Source: Betaproteobacteria bacterium
Lineage (GTDB): Bacteria > Pseudomonadota > Gammaproteobacteria > Burkholderiales > Casimicrobiaceae
DNA length: 64,000 nucleotides
Assembly: GCA_016716425.1 (NCBI GenBank)
Contig: JADJWJ010000006.1
Coordinates: 178,364-242,363, forward strand
Direction: 5' to 3'
The position numbers and the translations under genes were made by a program. The number at the start of each line of letters is the position of its first letter. The stretch's first letter is position 1. A model generated the notes under the pieces. It ran no database searches, was not told where the DNA came from, and was given only the letters and a program-made list of their open reading frames with translations. Positions 58,201 to 64,000 of the stretch are shown in pieces.

Positions 58201-59692
58201 AGCTCACCGTCGACACCTGGTTGGCCCCGATGTTGGCCAGGCTGCACTGCGCGTTGCTTCCCGCCGCTGCACACGCCCCGCCCCAGGCCTTGACCCGGAA
58301 CCCCGCCAGCGGCACCGCGATGCACACGCTGCCATCGCCCGCCTTCACGTTGTCCGGGTAGCAACCCACGCTGCCGTAGGCCCCGTCCGTCACCGTCGCA
58401 GTCACGCTGTAGGTTGCCGGCGGAGTCAGCACGAAGCTCACCGTCGAGTTCTGGTTCGCCTGCACGTTGGTCAGCGTGCATTGCGCATTGCTTCCCGCCG
58501 CCGCGCACGCGCCGCTCCAGCCCTGCACCTGGAACCCCGGATTCGGATACGCCGTACACACGCTCGTCCCGCCGGCGTTGACCGTCGCCGGCGCGCAGAT
58601 TGCAAACCCGTGCCCACCCACCACCGTCGCCGCCACCGAGTACGTCACCGGCGCGAAACTCACCGTCGACGCCAGGTCGCTCTGCACGTTGGCGAGGTTG
58701 CAGTGCGCCCCCGTCCCGGTTGCCGCACAGGCCCCGGTCCAACTGGCCACCTGGTAACCCGCGTCCGGCACCGCCGTGCAGACGCTGCCGCTCCCGGCCG
58801 CAACGATCGACGGCGTGCAGCTCACGCTGCCGTGACCTCCGACCGCCGTTGCCGTCACGGCGTAGGAAAGCACCAACATGACCGCGCCGCGGCCACCGTG
58901 TCCGCCGCTGGTCTCCACGGAGCCCAGTGGCCGTTCGCCGGCACCACCGCCGCCACCGCCCGGCAGTCCGCCGGGGAATCCGTCCCCCCCCGGTGGCAAG
59001 TCGGCCTGATTGCCGCCAGCGCCGCCGCTGTCGCCCGGGAAGACGCCACCGCCGCCAAGTCCGCCTGCTGCGCCGTTGCCCGACGTGGCATCCTGGCCGT
59101 TGTTGCCGAACCCGCCCGAACCCGCGGAACCACCGCCACCTCCACCGCCGTCGGAAAGGCCCGTGGCGCCCGTCAACCGTCCGTTGCCGCCGTTCCCCCC
59201 GGGGTGATAGATGGCGCCGGCGGCGGTGCAGCTCAGTGTGGAGCCACCGCTGCCGCCTCCGCCGTCTGTCGGCGCGCCAAGACCGCCCCTGGCGAACAAC
59301 CCCACCGGCACCCCTGAGCCGAGGATTCCGCTTATCCCGCCGTTCCCGCCGGCGGTCGCGGCGCTGCCGTCGTTGTTGGCCCCACCGGCCCCGCCACTTC
59401 CTACAGCGATGTCCAACGTCTGACCGGGCGTGACCGCGAAGGTACCGCCGCAGTAGCTGCCGCCGCCGCCACCGCCGCCTGACCCTGAATTTCCTGGCAT
59501 ATCCGCGCCGCCACCACCGCCGCCGATCAGGTGCACCGTCAGGCGCGTCACCCCCGCCGGCACTTCGCAGCTCAGGTTGCTGCCGAGGGCCACGCCGAGC
59601 GGGCACGGCGCGGCCAAGGCGGCCATCGGCGCCGCGAGAAGCACGCTCAACAAGAGCTTGATTGGGAACGTCGTCATGGATTTCACTCGCAT
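55265..59692 (-). CDS. Giant surface protein: Gly-rich head, 15 cysteine-containing repeats, C-terminal sorting signal
   Basis: A 1475-residue exported protein. Signal peptide about 1-27 (ends AALA). Residues about 40-290 are a glycine-rich domain (GGGGGGADMPGNSGSG...) like those of surface and tail-fibre proteins. Then 15 tandem units of about 76 residues follow, of the type YTVTATVVGGNGSVSCTP...CTAVPDAGYQVQGW.GACAA....QC.L..VQA..SSTVSF, each with four Cys spaced alike; this matches the InlB-like bacterial repeat fold. The end is a CTERM-like tripartite signal: PIPVMPWW, hydrophobic GLALMGLLLLG, then ARRHVAR. A long disulfide-braced adhesin or fibre is likely. MTTF at 59677 is an alternative start. 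Confidence 0.85.
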   Translation of the reverse strand: MRVKSMTTFPIKLLLSVLLAAPMAALAAPCPLGVALGSNLSCEVPAGVTRLTVHLIGGGGGGADMPGNSGSGGGGGGGSYCGGTFAVTPGQTLDIAVGSGGAGGANNDGSAATAGGNGGISGILGSGVPVGLFARGGLGAPTDGGGGSGGSTLSCTAAGAIYHPGGNGGNGRLTGATGLSDGGGGGGGSAGSGGFGNNGQDATSGNGAAGGLGGGGVFPGDSGGAGGNQADLPPGGDGFPGGLPGGGGGGAGERPLGSVETSGGHGGRGAVMLVLSYAVTATAVGGHGSVSCTPSIVAAGSGSVCTAVPDAGYQVASWTGACAATGTGAHCNLANVQSDLASTVSFAPVTYSVAATVVGGHGFAICAPATVNAGGTSVCTAYPNPGFQVQGWSGACAAAGSNAQCTLTNVQANQNSTVSFVLTPPATYSVTATVTDGAYGSVGCYPDNVKAGDGSVCIAVPLAGFRVKAWGGACAAAGSNAQCSLANIGANQVSTVSFELTPPATYTVTATVVGGSYGVVSCLPTSVLAGQSSICSAVPQSGFRVLSWGGDCAAAGSNATCTLSKIQADQSATVSFELTPPATYNVSASVAGGNGSASCLPTSVLAGGTSVCYAVPLVGFQVQGWTGACAGAGTAGQCSLANIQADQSSTVSFAATPLPTYTVSATVASGSGTVSCAPGTVTKGDSSSCTAVPAAGWQVQGWTGACAATGGNAQCHLKQVAADQASQVSFAPIPPATFSVSATVVLGHGAVGCTPGTVAAGGNSLCTVVPDSGYQVQGWGGACASAGANAQCSLTHVQADQLATVSLAPIPPVLYTVSATVNGGHGAVSCTPPTTAAGGSSSCLAAPYAGYQVQGWTGACAAAGVNAQCDLANVQADRSSQVSFVAIPLPTYTVTATAPGGNGTVSCGPSPVVQGGSSSCIAAPDVGYQVQGWTGACAATGTNVQCTLPNVQANQSSVVSFVAIAPTAYAVSASVLAGLGTVSCAPTTVSKGGQSTCTAVPAAGWQVQGWGGACSGAGTNTQCYLAKISKDKAATVSFAQILPQTYTVTAIVVGGNGSVACTPSPVARKGQSTCTALPDPGFQVASWGGACQTVLPSTQCFFSKIEKNLASTVTFAAIPPSSYTVTAVVIGGNGSVSCTPGTVAAGGGSACTAVPDAGYRVQAWGGACVLAGNAAQCSLAGIQADQYAEVSFEAIPPITFPVTATVAGGNGTVSCAPATVVKGGNSSCTAVPNAGYHVQGWTGDCAATGANVQCWLPKIQKAMASTVSFAAIPPSRFSVAAAVVLGDGSVSCTPATVAAGGSATCTAAPAGGFGVQAWGGACAAAGSSTRCDLTGIGANQSATVSFVAQLPVGYAVTASVVGGHGTVSCSPSSVAAGGSSVCTATPDPGYQVQGWSGACAAAGTGTQCTLNNVQADLASTVTFSPGTTPQATPIPVMPWWGLALMGLLLLGSARRHVARVGDRRGGNAGATLPRD

Positions 59693-59733
59693 CGCAGAGA
59701 TGATTGAGGAATGGCCAGGAACCAGACGGGGCT

Positions 59734-60432
59734 TCAGCCCCCGAAGACCATCGCCTCGACGATCTCGTAGCGCTCGCTTCCGGCTTCGATCCTGTAGACG
59801 TCGCCGCGCCTGCTCGCGCGGAAGCGCTGGCTGCCGTCCGCCTGGCTGAGATCCGCGCCGATCGCCTTGCCCTTCTCGAAGAAGATGAAGCGGGTGCGGC
59901 CGTCCGGCCGCGTCACCACGACGGTGGCCGTGCCGCCGGGCTCGCGGGCCACGTTCGCCTCGCACTGCTCCATCTTCTGCCCGGCCCGCATCGCACAGGA
60001 GACGGGGCCCCGCGCATCGAACTGGCCCTGCCCTGCGCGCTCCGACGACGACGCGCGCTGGCTGCCGCCGGCGCCACTTGCGCTGCCGCCACTTGAGCCG
60101 CCGCCGGCGGTGCTGGTGGCGGCGCCGCCGCCCGGCGCCCTGAACGACAGGATCTCGCACTCGCCGAAGGACTTGTCCTTGGCCGTGTAGGTGATCCGCG
60201 GCGGCTCGCTGCCGCGGGGCGTGATGTCGACGTAGACCCCGGCGAACTGGGCCGTGACCTGCCCGTCCGGCCGGTTGACGAGCTTGGCCACCTTGCCGTT
60301 GACGTAGACCTGCCCCTTCGCGTTCGAATCGGCGGTGATGCCCGCCCCGCACCTGGCGGCGAACAGCGGCACTTCGGCCGCGGCCGGCCCGATGACGAGC
60401 ACCAGGGCAGCGGCGAGGAATGACTTCTTCAA
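59734..60432 (-). CDS. Exported protein of unknown function, DNA remnant found 4.7 kb away
   Basis: A 232-residue protein. A TTG at 60432 with GGAG at suitable distance gives a clean signal peptide (KKSFLAAALVLVIGPAAAE); longer ATG starts at 60474 or 60537 lack this logic. The mature part has a small N-terminal domain (CGAGITADSNAKGQVYVNGKVAKLV), a Gly/Ser-rich linker (GGGSSGGSASGAGG) and a C-terminal domain (GTATVVVTRPDGRTRFIFFEKG ... YEIVEAMVFGG). No family named. It lies 42 bases before the giant surface protein in the same direction, so it may be co-expressed with it. Confidence 0.65.
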   Translation of the reverse strand: MKKSFLAAALVLVIGPAAAEVPLFAARCGAGITADSNAKGQVYVNGKVAKLVNRPDGQVTAQFAGVYVDITPRGSEPPRITYTAKDKSFGECEILSFRAPGGGAATSTAGGGSSGGSASGAGGSQRASSSERAGQGQFDARGPVSCAMRAGQKMEQCEANVAREPGGTATVVVTRPDGRTRFIFFEKGKAIGADLSQADGSQRFRASRRGDVYRIEAGSERYEIVEAMVFGG

Positions 60433-60488
60433 GGCGCTTCTCCATGCAGGCAGGGAATCGAGATCTTCCTGCATCGCACAACGCGCGG

Positions 60489-61542
60489 CTATCCGGAAAA
60501 CGAACGCCTCGCTGACGCGCCGCGAGGAGGAGCACACGCCGCCAACCAGCGGCGAGCACGCCTCAGAGTGTCGATCGGTGACTCGCCGAACGTCTGGCGG
60601 TAAAGGGTCGCGAACCGACCCAAGTGCGCGAAGCCCACGCGCAGAGCGATCTGCGTGACGTTATCGCTCGCACAGGGGACGGCAAGCTGCCGATGCGCTT
60701 CCGCCAGGCGGCGCTCGGTGACGAAGCGCATCGGAGACATGGCGCGACGTGACAGGAAGTTCTTCTGCAGCGCTCGCGCGCCCACTCCGGCGACGGCACA
60801 GAGTCTGCCGACGGTGATGGGCGCCCGCAGGTGGGCATCGATCCAGGCCTCCAGATCGGCGAGTCGCGCGGCGGAGAGTTTCGTCCCTCGGACCGGTTCG
60901 GGTTCATCGAGCATCAGGTTGGCCAGCGCACCGACCAACTGCGCCTCGATGCCGGCGAGGCAAGTCGGGCTGGCTGTGCCATCGAAGGCGTGCGCCTGTT
61001 CGGCGAGCGCGCCTCGCCAGCCCCGACGAAGCCAGCCGATCCATCGGGAACGTGCGGGCTTGCGGTACCCACTCATGCCGACGAGAAGGGTCGCGCGCGT
61101 CGATCTCCGCGGCGATCCGGGCATGGTCGACCGACATCGCAAAACTTGCGCCAGGAGGGCGGCGCAGAGTGTATTCCCAGCATGCCGGAACCAGCATCAT
61201 CGTGTCCGCGCCGATCACGTGGCGGCGTCGGCCGAAGCGATATTCGCTACCTGCAGGCTGTGCGACGTGGATCGCCGGCCCGGGCAACGAGCCGCAGACG
61301 GTCAGACCGATCCCGACGCTGACCCAGCCGGACCTCACGGCGTCGCAGGCAACCCAGACCTGCTCGAAGCCGACCGCACCTGCTCCGTGGGCCACGCGCG
61401 AGTGGTCGCCAGCACCGCGCGTCACGAAGCCCTTGATCTCGTCGAGGTCGTCCGAGCGAAAGCGGCTCGCCTGCCGAGGAGGCGACGGCAGATCGCAGAA
61501 TTTCGAAAATTCTGGCGGCACTCGAACCGACCGTGCTGCCAC
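60489..61542 (-). pseudogene. AraC-family regulator, frameshifted as given
   Basis: The C-terminal DNA-binding part is intact in one frame: WIDAHLRAPITVGRLCAVAGVGARALQKNF and DNVTQIALRVGFAHLGRFATLYRQTFGESP, the two AraC helix-turn-helices. The N-terminal ligand-binding half is in another frame from a GTG at 61542 (SRFRSDDLDEIKGFVTRG ... HVIGADTMMLVPACWEYTL, as in AraC_binding_2). The switch between frames falls between about 61020 and 61080. Together they make a normal length of about 350 residues. Either the gene is broken or one base is wrong in the sequence. It would control the adjacent exported-protein/giant-protein pair. Confidence 0.75.
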
Positions 61543-61579
61543 CGGCGCGCAACGTCGGCACCGGCGGCCCGGCGCCCGG

Positions 61580-61810
61580 CTACCCCTTGGCCCCGCGCGG
61601 ATCGTTCCCGTGGCTGTCCTTCTGCGCGATGCGACCGTCTGCGTTCTTGATCACCAGCTCGGACTTCTTGCTCTCGGCCAACTCGCGCCCACGTGACACC
61701 GCGTCGGACTTGCGGTCATGAAGCGAGTCGGCGCGTTGGGTTCCGGCGGTTTGCACAGCCCAGCGGCCATCGGGCCGAGGTTCGACTGCAACTTGCGGTT
61801 TGCGCGCCAT
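61580..61810 (-). CDS. DUF2188 family small protein
   Basis: A 76-residue protein: VEPRPDGRWAVQTAGTQRADSLHDRKSDAVSRGRELAESKKSELVI...DGRIAQKDSHGNDP is the DUF2188 pattern, a small alpha/beta fold of unknown role, common beside stress genes. A perfect AAGGAGGA lies upstream of the ATG, suggesting high expression. Confidence 0.88.
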   Translation of the reverse strand: MARKPQVAVEPRPDGRWAVQTAGTQRADSLHDRKSDAVSRGRELAESKKSELVIKNADGRIAQKDSHGNDPRGAKG

Positions 61811-62072
61811 GTCATCCTCCTTGAGTAGTCACGCGCCAGTACGTGGCGCAACGGTTGATGCAGTGGGACGTATGAACCGAAGCGAAGATCCCGACAGACC
61901 CATGGTCAGGCGCCGCAGCACGTCGAGTGGCGTGCTTGATTGCGACGAACAGGGAGGGGCAGGTGTGCCCGGACGCTCCCGGGGGCAAGTCCGGCTGCGA
62001 TAGCGGGGAACAACCTGTTCAAGTCAGTTCGCCCTAAAGTTACTCGTTCGCACGCGAGCCGCGCTCGGACAG

Positions 62073-62327
62073 TCAGCGCTTGCCAAACACGCCGAGGATG
62101 CTCAGGACGAAGATCAGCAGCGCCGCGCCGGCGACAGCGATGAGGAAACGCAGGATGTCGCCGGATGCGGCGATGCCCAGCATGCCGGCGATCCAGAAGC
62201 CGAGCGCCGAACCGACGACGCCGACCAATACGTTGGCGATCCACCCCATCTGCGCATTGGTTTTCATGACGATGCTCGCCAGCCAGCCGACGATGCCGCC
62301 GATGATCAGCGAAATGATCAGATCCAT
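62073..62327 (-). CDS. GlsB/YeaQ/YmgE-family stress membrane protein (copy 2)
   Basis: An 84-residue three-helix membrane protein nearly identical to 54605-54859 (nine differences by eye, mostly conservative such as V46I and I74V). The GGAGGAC ribosome site and about 60 bases of leader are also conserved. It precedes nothing co-directional for 260 bases downstream. Confidence 0.9.
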   Translation of the reverse strand: MDLIISLIIGGIVGWLASIVMKTNAQMGWIANVLVGVVGSALGFWIAGMLGIAASGDILRFLIAVAGAALLIFVLSILGVFGKR

Positions 62328-62384
62328 ACTCGTCCTCCGTACTCGATGACCGGTAGCCGTTGAGCGCGACGGCGCGCGGCCCGG

Positions 62385-62987
62385 CTAACGCAATGCGGCG
62401 CCGGCCGTTCTGAGGATGTCGTCCAGCGGATTGCCGTCGCCATTCAGGTCGAGCAGCGAGCCAAGGCCGGAAGCGGGGCTGGCACCAGCCGTACCGGCCA
62501 CGGGGCCACCGCCGAGCAGGCTGCCCAGAAGGCCGTCGAGGCCGGCGCCGCCCGCCAGTGCGCTCGGCTGCGGCGACGCATCCCCATGCTGCCTGGCCAT
62601 GAAGCCGGCAACCAGCATCGCCAGCAGCGGCAGCATCTTCTTCAGCATCGAGGGGTCCAGCCCGGACTGTGCCGAGGCGTGCTGCGCCACCGTGCGACTG
62701 ACGTCTCGCGAGCCGAAGATCTGTCCCAGCACCTCGTTGCCGCGATTCGGGTCGGTCGGCTCCGGTGCCAGCACCTCGTCGAGCAGCCCCCCGCCGCCCG
62801 GTTGCCCCAGCAGGCCACCGAGCCCGTCAACCCCGGCAGGGTGCGCTTGCGCTTGATGCTTGAAGCCGCCGAGGATGGCCGGCAGCAGCGCCTCGGCGCC
62901 CGTCGCGGCCTGGCTTTCGCTGACGCCCAGCTCGCGCGCTATCGCCTGTACACCGCCGATTTGCCGGAGGATGTCGGTCAGTTGCAT
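62385..62987 (-). CDS. DUF937 (YidB-like) protein
   Basis: A 200-residue protein. MQLTDILRQIGGVQAIARELGVSESQAATGAEALLPAILGGFKHQ is the DUF937 N-terminus, followed by NEVLGQIFGSRDVSRTVAQHASAQSGLDPSMLKKMLPLLAMLVAGFMAR. The tail is Gly/Leu-rich and ends with LDLNGDGNPLDDIL, a calcium-loop-like DxNxDGNPxDD. Function unknown, often grouped with stress and osmotic proteins. Confidence 0.88.
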   Translation of the reverse strand: MQLTDILRQIGGVQAIARELGVSESQAATGAEALLPAILGGFKHQAQAHPAGVDGLGGLLGQPGGGGLLDEVLAPEPTDPNRGNEVLGQIFGSRDVSRTVAQHASAQSGLDPSMLKKMLPLLAMLVAGFMARQHGDASPQPSALAGGAGLDGLLGSLLGGGPVAGTAGASPASGLGSLLDLNGDGNPLDDILRTAGAALR

Positions 62988-63019
62988 GTGCGTTGCTCCG
63001 CTTCCTCACCCAACGGTGG

Positions 63020-63420
63020 TCAATCGAGCAGGTCCTTGGGCACGTTGCCCCCGTTGTCGGCGATCTTCTTCAGCACGGTCTTGTGCAGCCACATGTTCAT
63101 CTGCGCCGAATCGCCCATCAGGTTCGCCGGGCAATCCAGTTCGGTGGCCCAGTCCTTGCGCGCTGCGTAGCGCTGTCGATGCCGAGCAGCTTCAGCAAGT
63201 CGACGATTGACGTCTTCCAGTTCAGTTTCTGCGGATTGGCGGCAGCGAGCTTTTCAAGCTGTGCCACGACGTCGACGACCGGAATCGCCACGGGCGCGGG
63301 CGGGGCGGCTGGCGTCGCAGCCGAAGCCGCGGCCGGGCTTGCCGGCGCGGGCGCAACTACGGGCTCGGCGTGAGCCGACTTCAGGCCGAGCTTTTCGAGA
63401 ATGGCGGAGAAGAATCCCAT
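63020..63420 (-). pseudogene. DUF3597 protein gene with a one-base deletion
   Basis: The N-terminal frame gives MGFFSAILEKLGLKSA, an Ala/Pro linker and LAAANPQKLNWKTSIVDLLKLLGIDSA, then runs off. In the next frame the conserved DUF3597 C-terminus continues: YAARKDWATELDCPANLMGD, SAQMNMWLHKTVLKKIADNG and NVPKDLLD to a TGA at 63020. A single missing base near 63170 explains it, and the restored protein would be 133 residues. A truncated 100-residue product is otherwise made. Confidence 0.8.
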
Positions 63421-63492
63421 CGTGTCCCCTTGCTGCGTTTGAACCCCGATCGAGTCGTTCAGGCCCCGGTGTCGGTGGAAACTGCCGCGCCT

Positions 63493-63690
63493 TCAATGCC
63501 TCGACAACCAGTCGTCGACGCTCTTCTTGGCATCTTCCTTCGACTTGCCGTACTTCTCCTGGATCTTGCCTTCCAGCTTCTCGCGGTTCCCGTTGATCTC
63601 GGTGACCTCGTCGTCCGTCAGGTCGCCCCAGGCGGCCTTGACCGAACCCGTCAGCTGCTTCCACTTGCCTTCGATCTGGTCCCAGTTCAC
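63493..63690 (-). CDS. CsbD-family stress protein
   Basis: A 65-residue hydrophilic protein: MNWDQIEGKWKQLTGSVKAAWGDLTDDE...GNREKLEGKIQEKYGKSKEDAKKSVDDWL is the complete CsbD pattern. Abundant under general stress in many bacteria, activity unknown. It belongs with the neighbouring GlsB, DUF937, DUF3597 and DUF2188 genes. The 180 bases beyond it hold no gene I can support. Confidence 0.93.
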   Translation of the reverse strand: MNWDQIEGKWKQLTGSVKAAWGDLTDDEVTEINGNREKLEGKIQEKYGKSKEDAKKSVDDWLSRH

Positions 63691-63873
63691 CGCTTCTCCC
63701 TTCGTTCGACGCGTTGTTCCGACGCTACTTCTGGTACTGCCACTTGGCCATGATCCACAATCTTCGCGTGCCGCGCTGCGCGCGGCTATCCAGAAACCGA
63801 ACGTGCCTCGGGAACGTCCGCCCTGCCGCCGCCCGCGTGCAAGTGTTGGCGCCGGCGGTCCGGCGCGCGAGGC

Positions 63874-64000
63874 TTACAAGTCTTCGTAGACCTCGAGCCG
63901 GTAGTTCTCCCATCGGAACAGCGCGCTGTTGCCCTGGTCCCGGAAGCGCGCCGGCTGGTTGCCGCCGGCCTTGTTCACGTATTCCCAGCTGCCGCCGCGC
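63874..64000 (-). CDS. C-terminal fragment of an unknown protein (partial)
   Basis: A frame enters from the window edge and ends in TAA at 63874-63876, reading GGSWEYVNKAGGNQPARFRD and SALFRWENYRLEVYEDL. The Trp/Tyr-rich, beta-like composition and regular ending suggest a real protein, but no family is recognised and the start is outside the window. Confidence 0.45.
   Translation of the reverse strand, partial: RGGSWEYVNKAGGNQPARFRDQGNSALFRWENYRLEVYEDL

Noticed and set aside
57218..59317. 699-codon rightward ORF across the repeat gene, with apparent internal repeats
   Set aside because: Repetition comes from the coding repeats on the other strand; composition is unlike a protein.
56649..59606. 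985-codon frame shadow within the giant repeat gene
   Set aside because: Its apparent repeats only mirror the DNA repeats of the real frame; no signal peptide.
55265..59692. Possible CRISPR array because of regular tandem repetition
   Set aside because: Units are about 230 bp, in frame and protein-coding; there are no short identical repeats with unique spacers anywhere in the window.
63725..63913. 62-codon ORF ending AKWQYQK between CsbD and the last partial gene
   Set aside because: Overlaps the end of the partial gene in another frame, has Arg-rich composition and no ribosome site.

Overview
The window looks like chromosomal DNA of a high-GC betaproteobacterium, probably Burkholderiales-like. 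This rests on the leftward block rpe-gph-trpE-trpG-trpD-trpC next to apaG and mltA, on the style of the tRNA-Met, and on several families of short palindromic repeats. Species cannot be read from the sequence. Almost all coding is dense and operon-like, and the very many long antisense ORFs are composition artefacts.

Layout. 1-1.2 kb: end of a TPR protein and an orphan amino-acid binding protein. 1.3-6.1 kb: a storage-lipid cassette with a wax ester synthase/DGAT, an acyl-CoA-binding protein, a phasin-like granule protein and a two-domain fatty acyl-CoA reductase. 6.2-10.7 kb (leftward): lipase, diiron desaturase-like protein, FeS-type photolyase and a LitR/CarH-type MerR regulator with a B12 photoreceptor domain. 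10.7-19.0 kb (rightward, divergent): glutathione peroxidase, folE2, FAD amine-oxidase-like protein, DUF1365, cyclopropane-type fatty acid methyltransferase, chalcone-isomerase-like protein, GPH/MFS carrier, DUF3833 lipoprotein and SDR. The two arms share an 86-bp intergenic region with overlapping -10 elements and palindromic operators. It reads as a light-responsive photo-oxidative-stress and membrane-lipid-remodelling regulon.

19.7 kb: tRNA-Met. 20-27.3 kb: two large secreted proteases (a metalloprotease and a subtilisin with a DUF5648-like C-terminus) flanking an exported phage-tail-tube-like protein. 27.4-31.1 kb: ECF sigma with a small zinc anti-sigma, thiS, thiG, a secreted unknown and trmB. 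31.4-37.2 kb: an operon of one methyltransferase and two giant GT2-GT4 fusion glycosyltransferases. 37.3-42.9 kb: an endonuclease/phosphatase-family protein and a complete UgpBAEC-like ABC importer, split by a DUF559 gene that carries a frameshifting 10-bp duplication and lies between palindromic repeats. 43.0-48.9 kb: the trp block, with a short Trp-containing ORF before trpE. 48.9-52.2 kb: apaG, a tiny membrane protein, mltA and an aspartate 4-decarboxylase. 52.3-54.6 kb: a secreted hydrolase and a lipoprotein. 54.6-64 kb: an accessory envelope/stress region with a 15-repeat cysteine-rich surface protein, two near-identical GlsB/YeaQ proteins, a gene remnant, DUF2188, DUF937, DUF3597 and CsbD proteins. 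Two genes there (AraC-type regulator, DUF3597) are frameshifted as given.

The most interesting points are the light/B12 regulon with its visible promoter architecture, the wax ester cassette, the trp leader ORF with a hairpin over its Trp codons, the exported tail-tube protein between two proteases, and the giant repeat protein with its nearby duplications.
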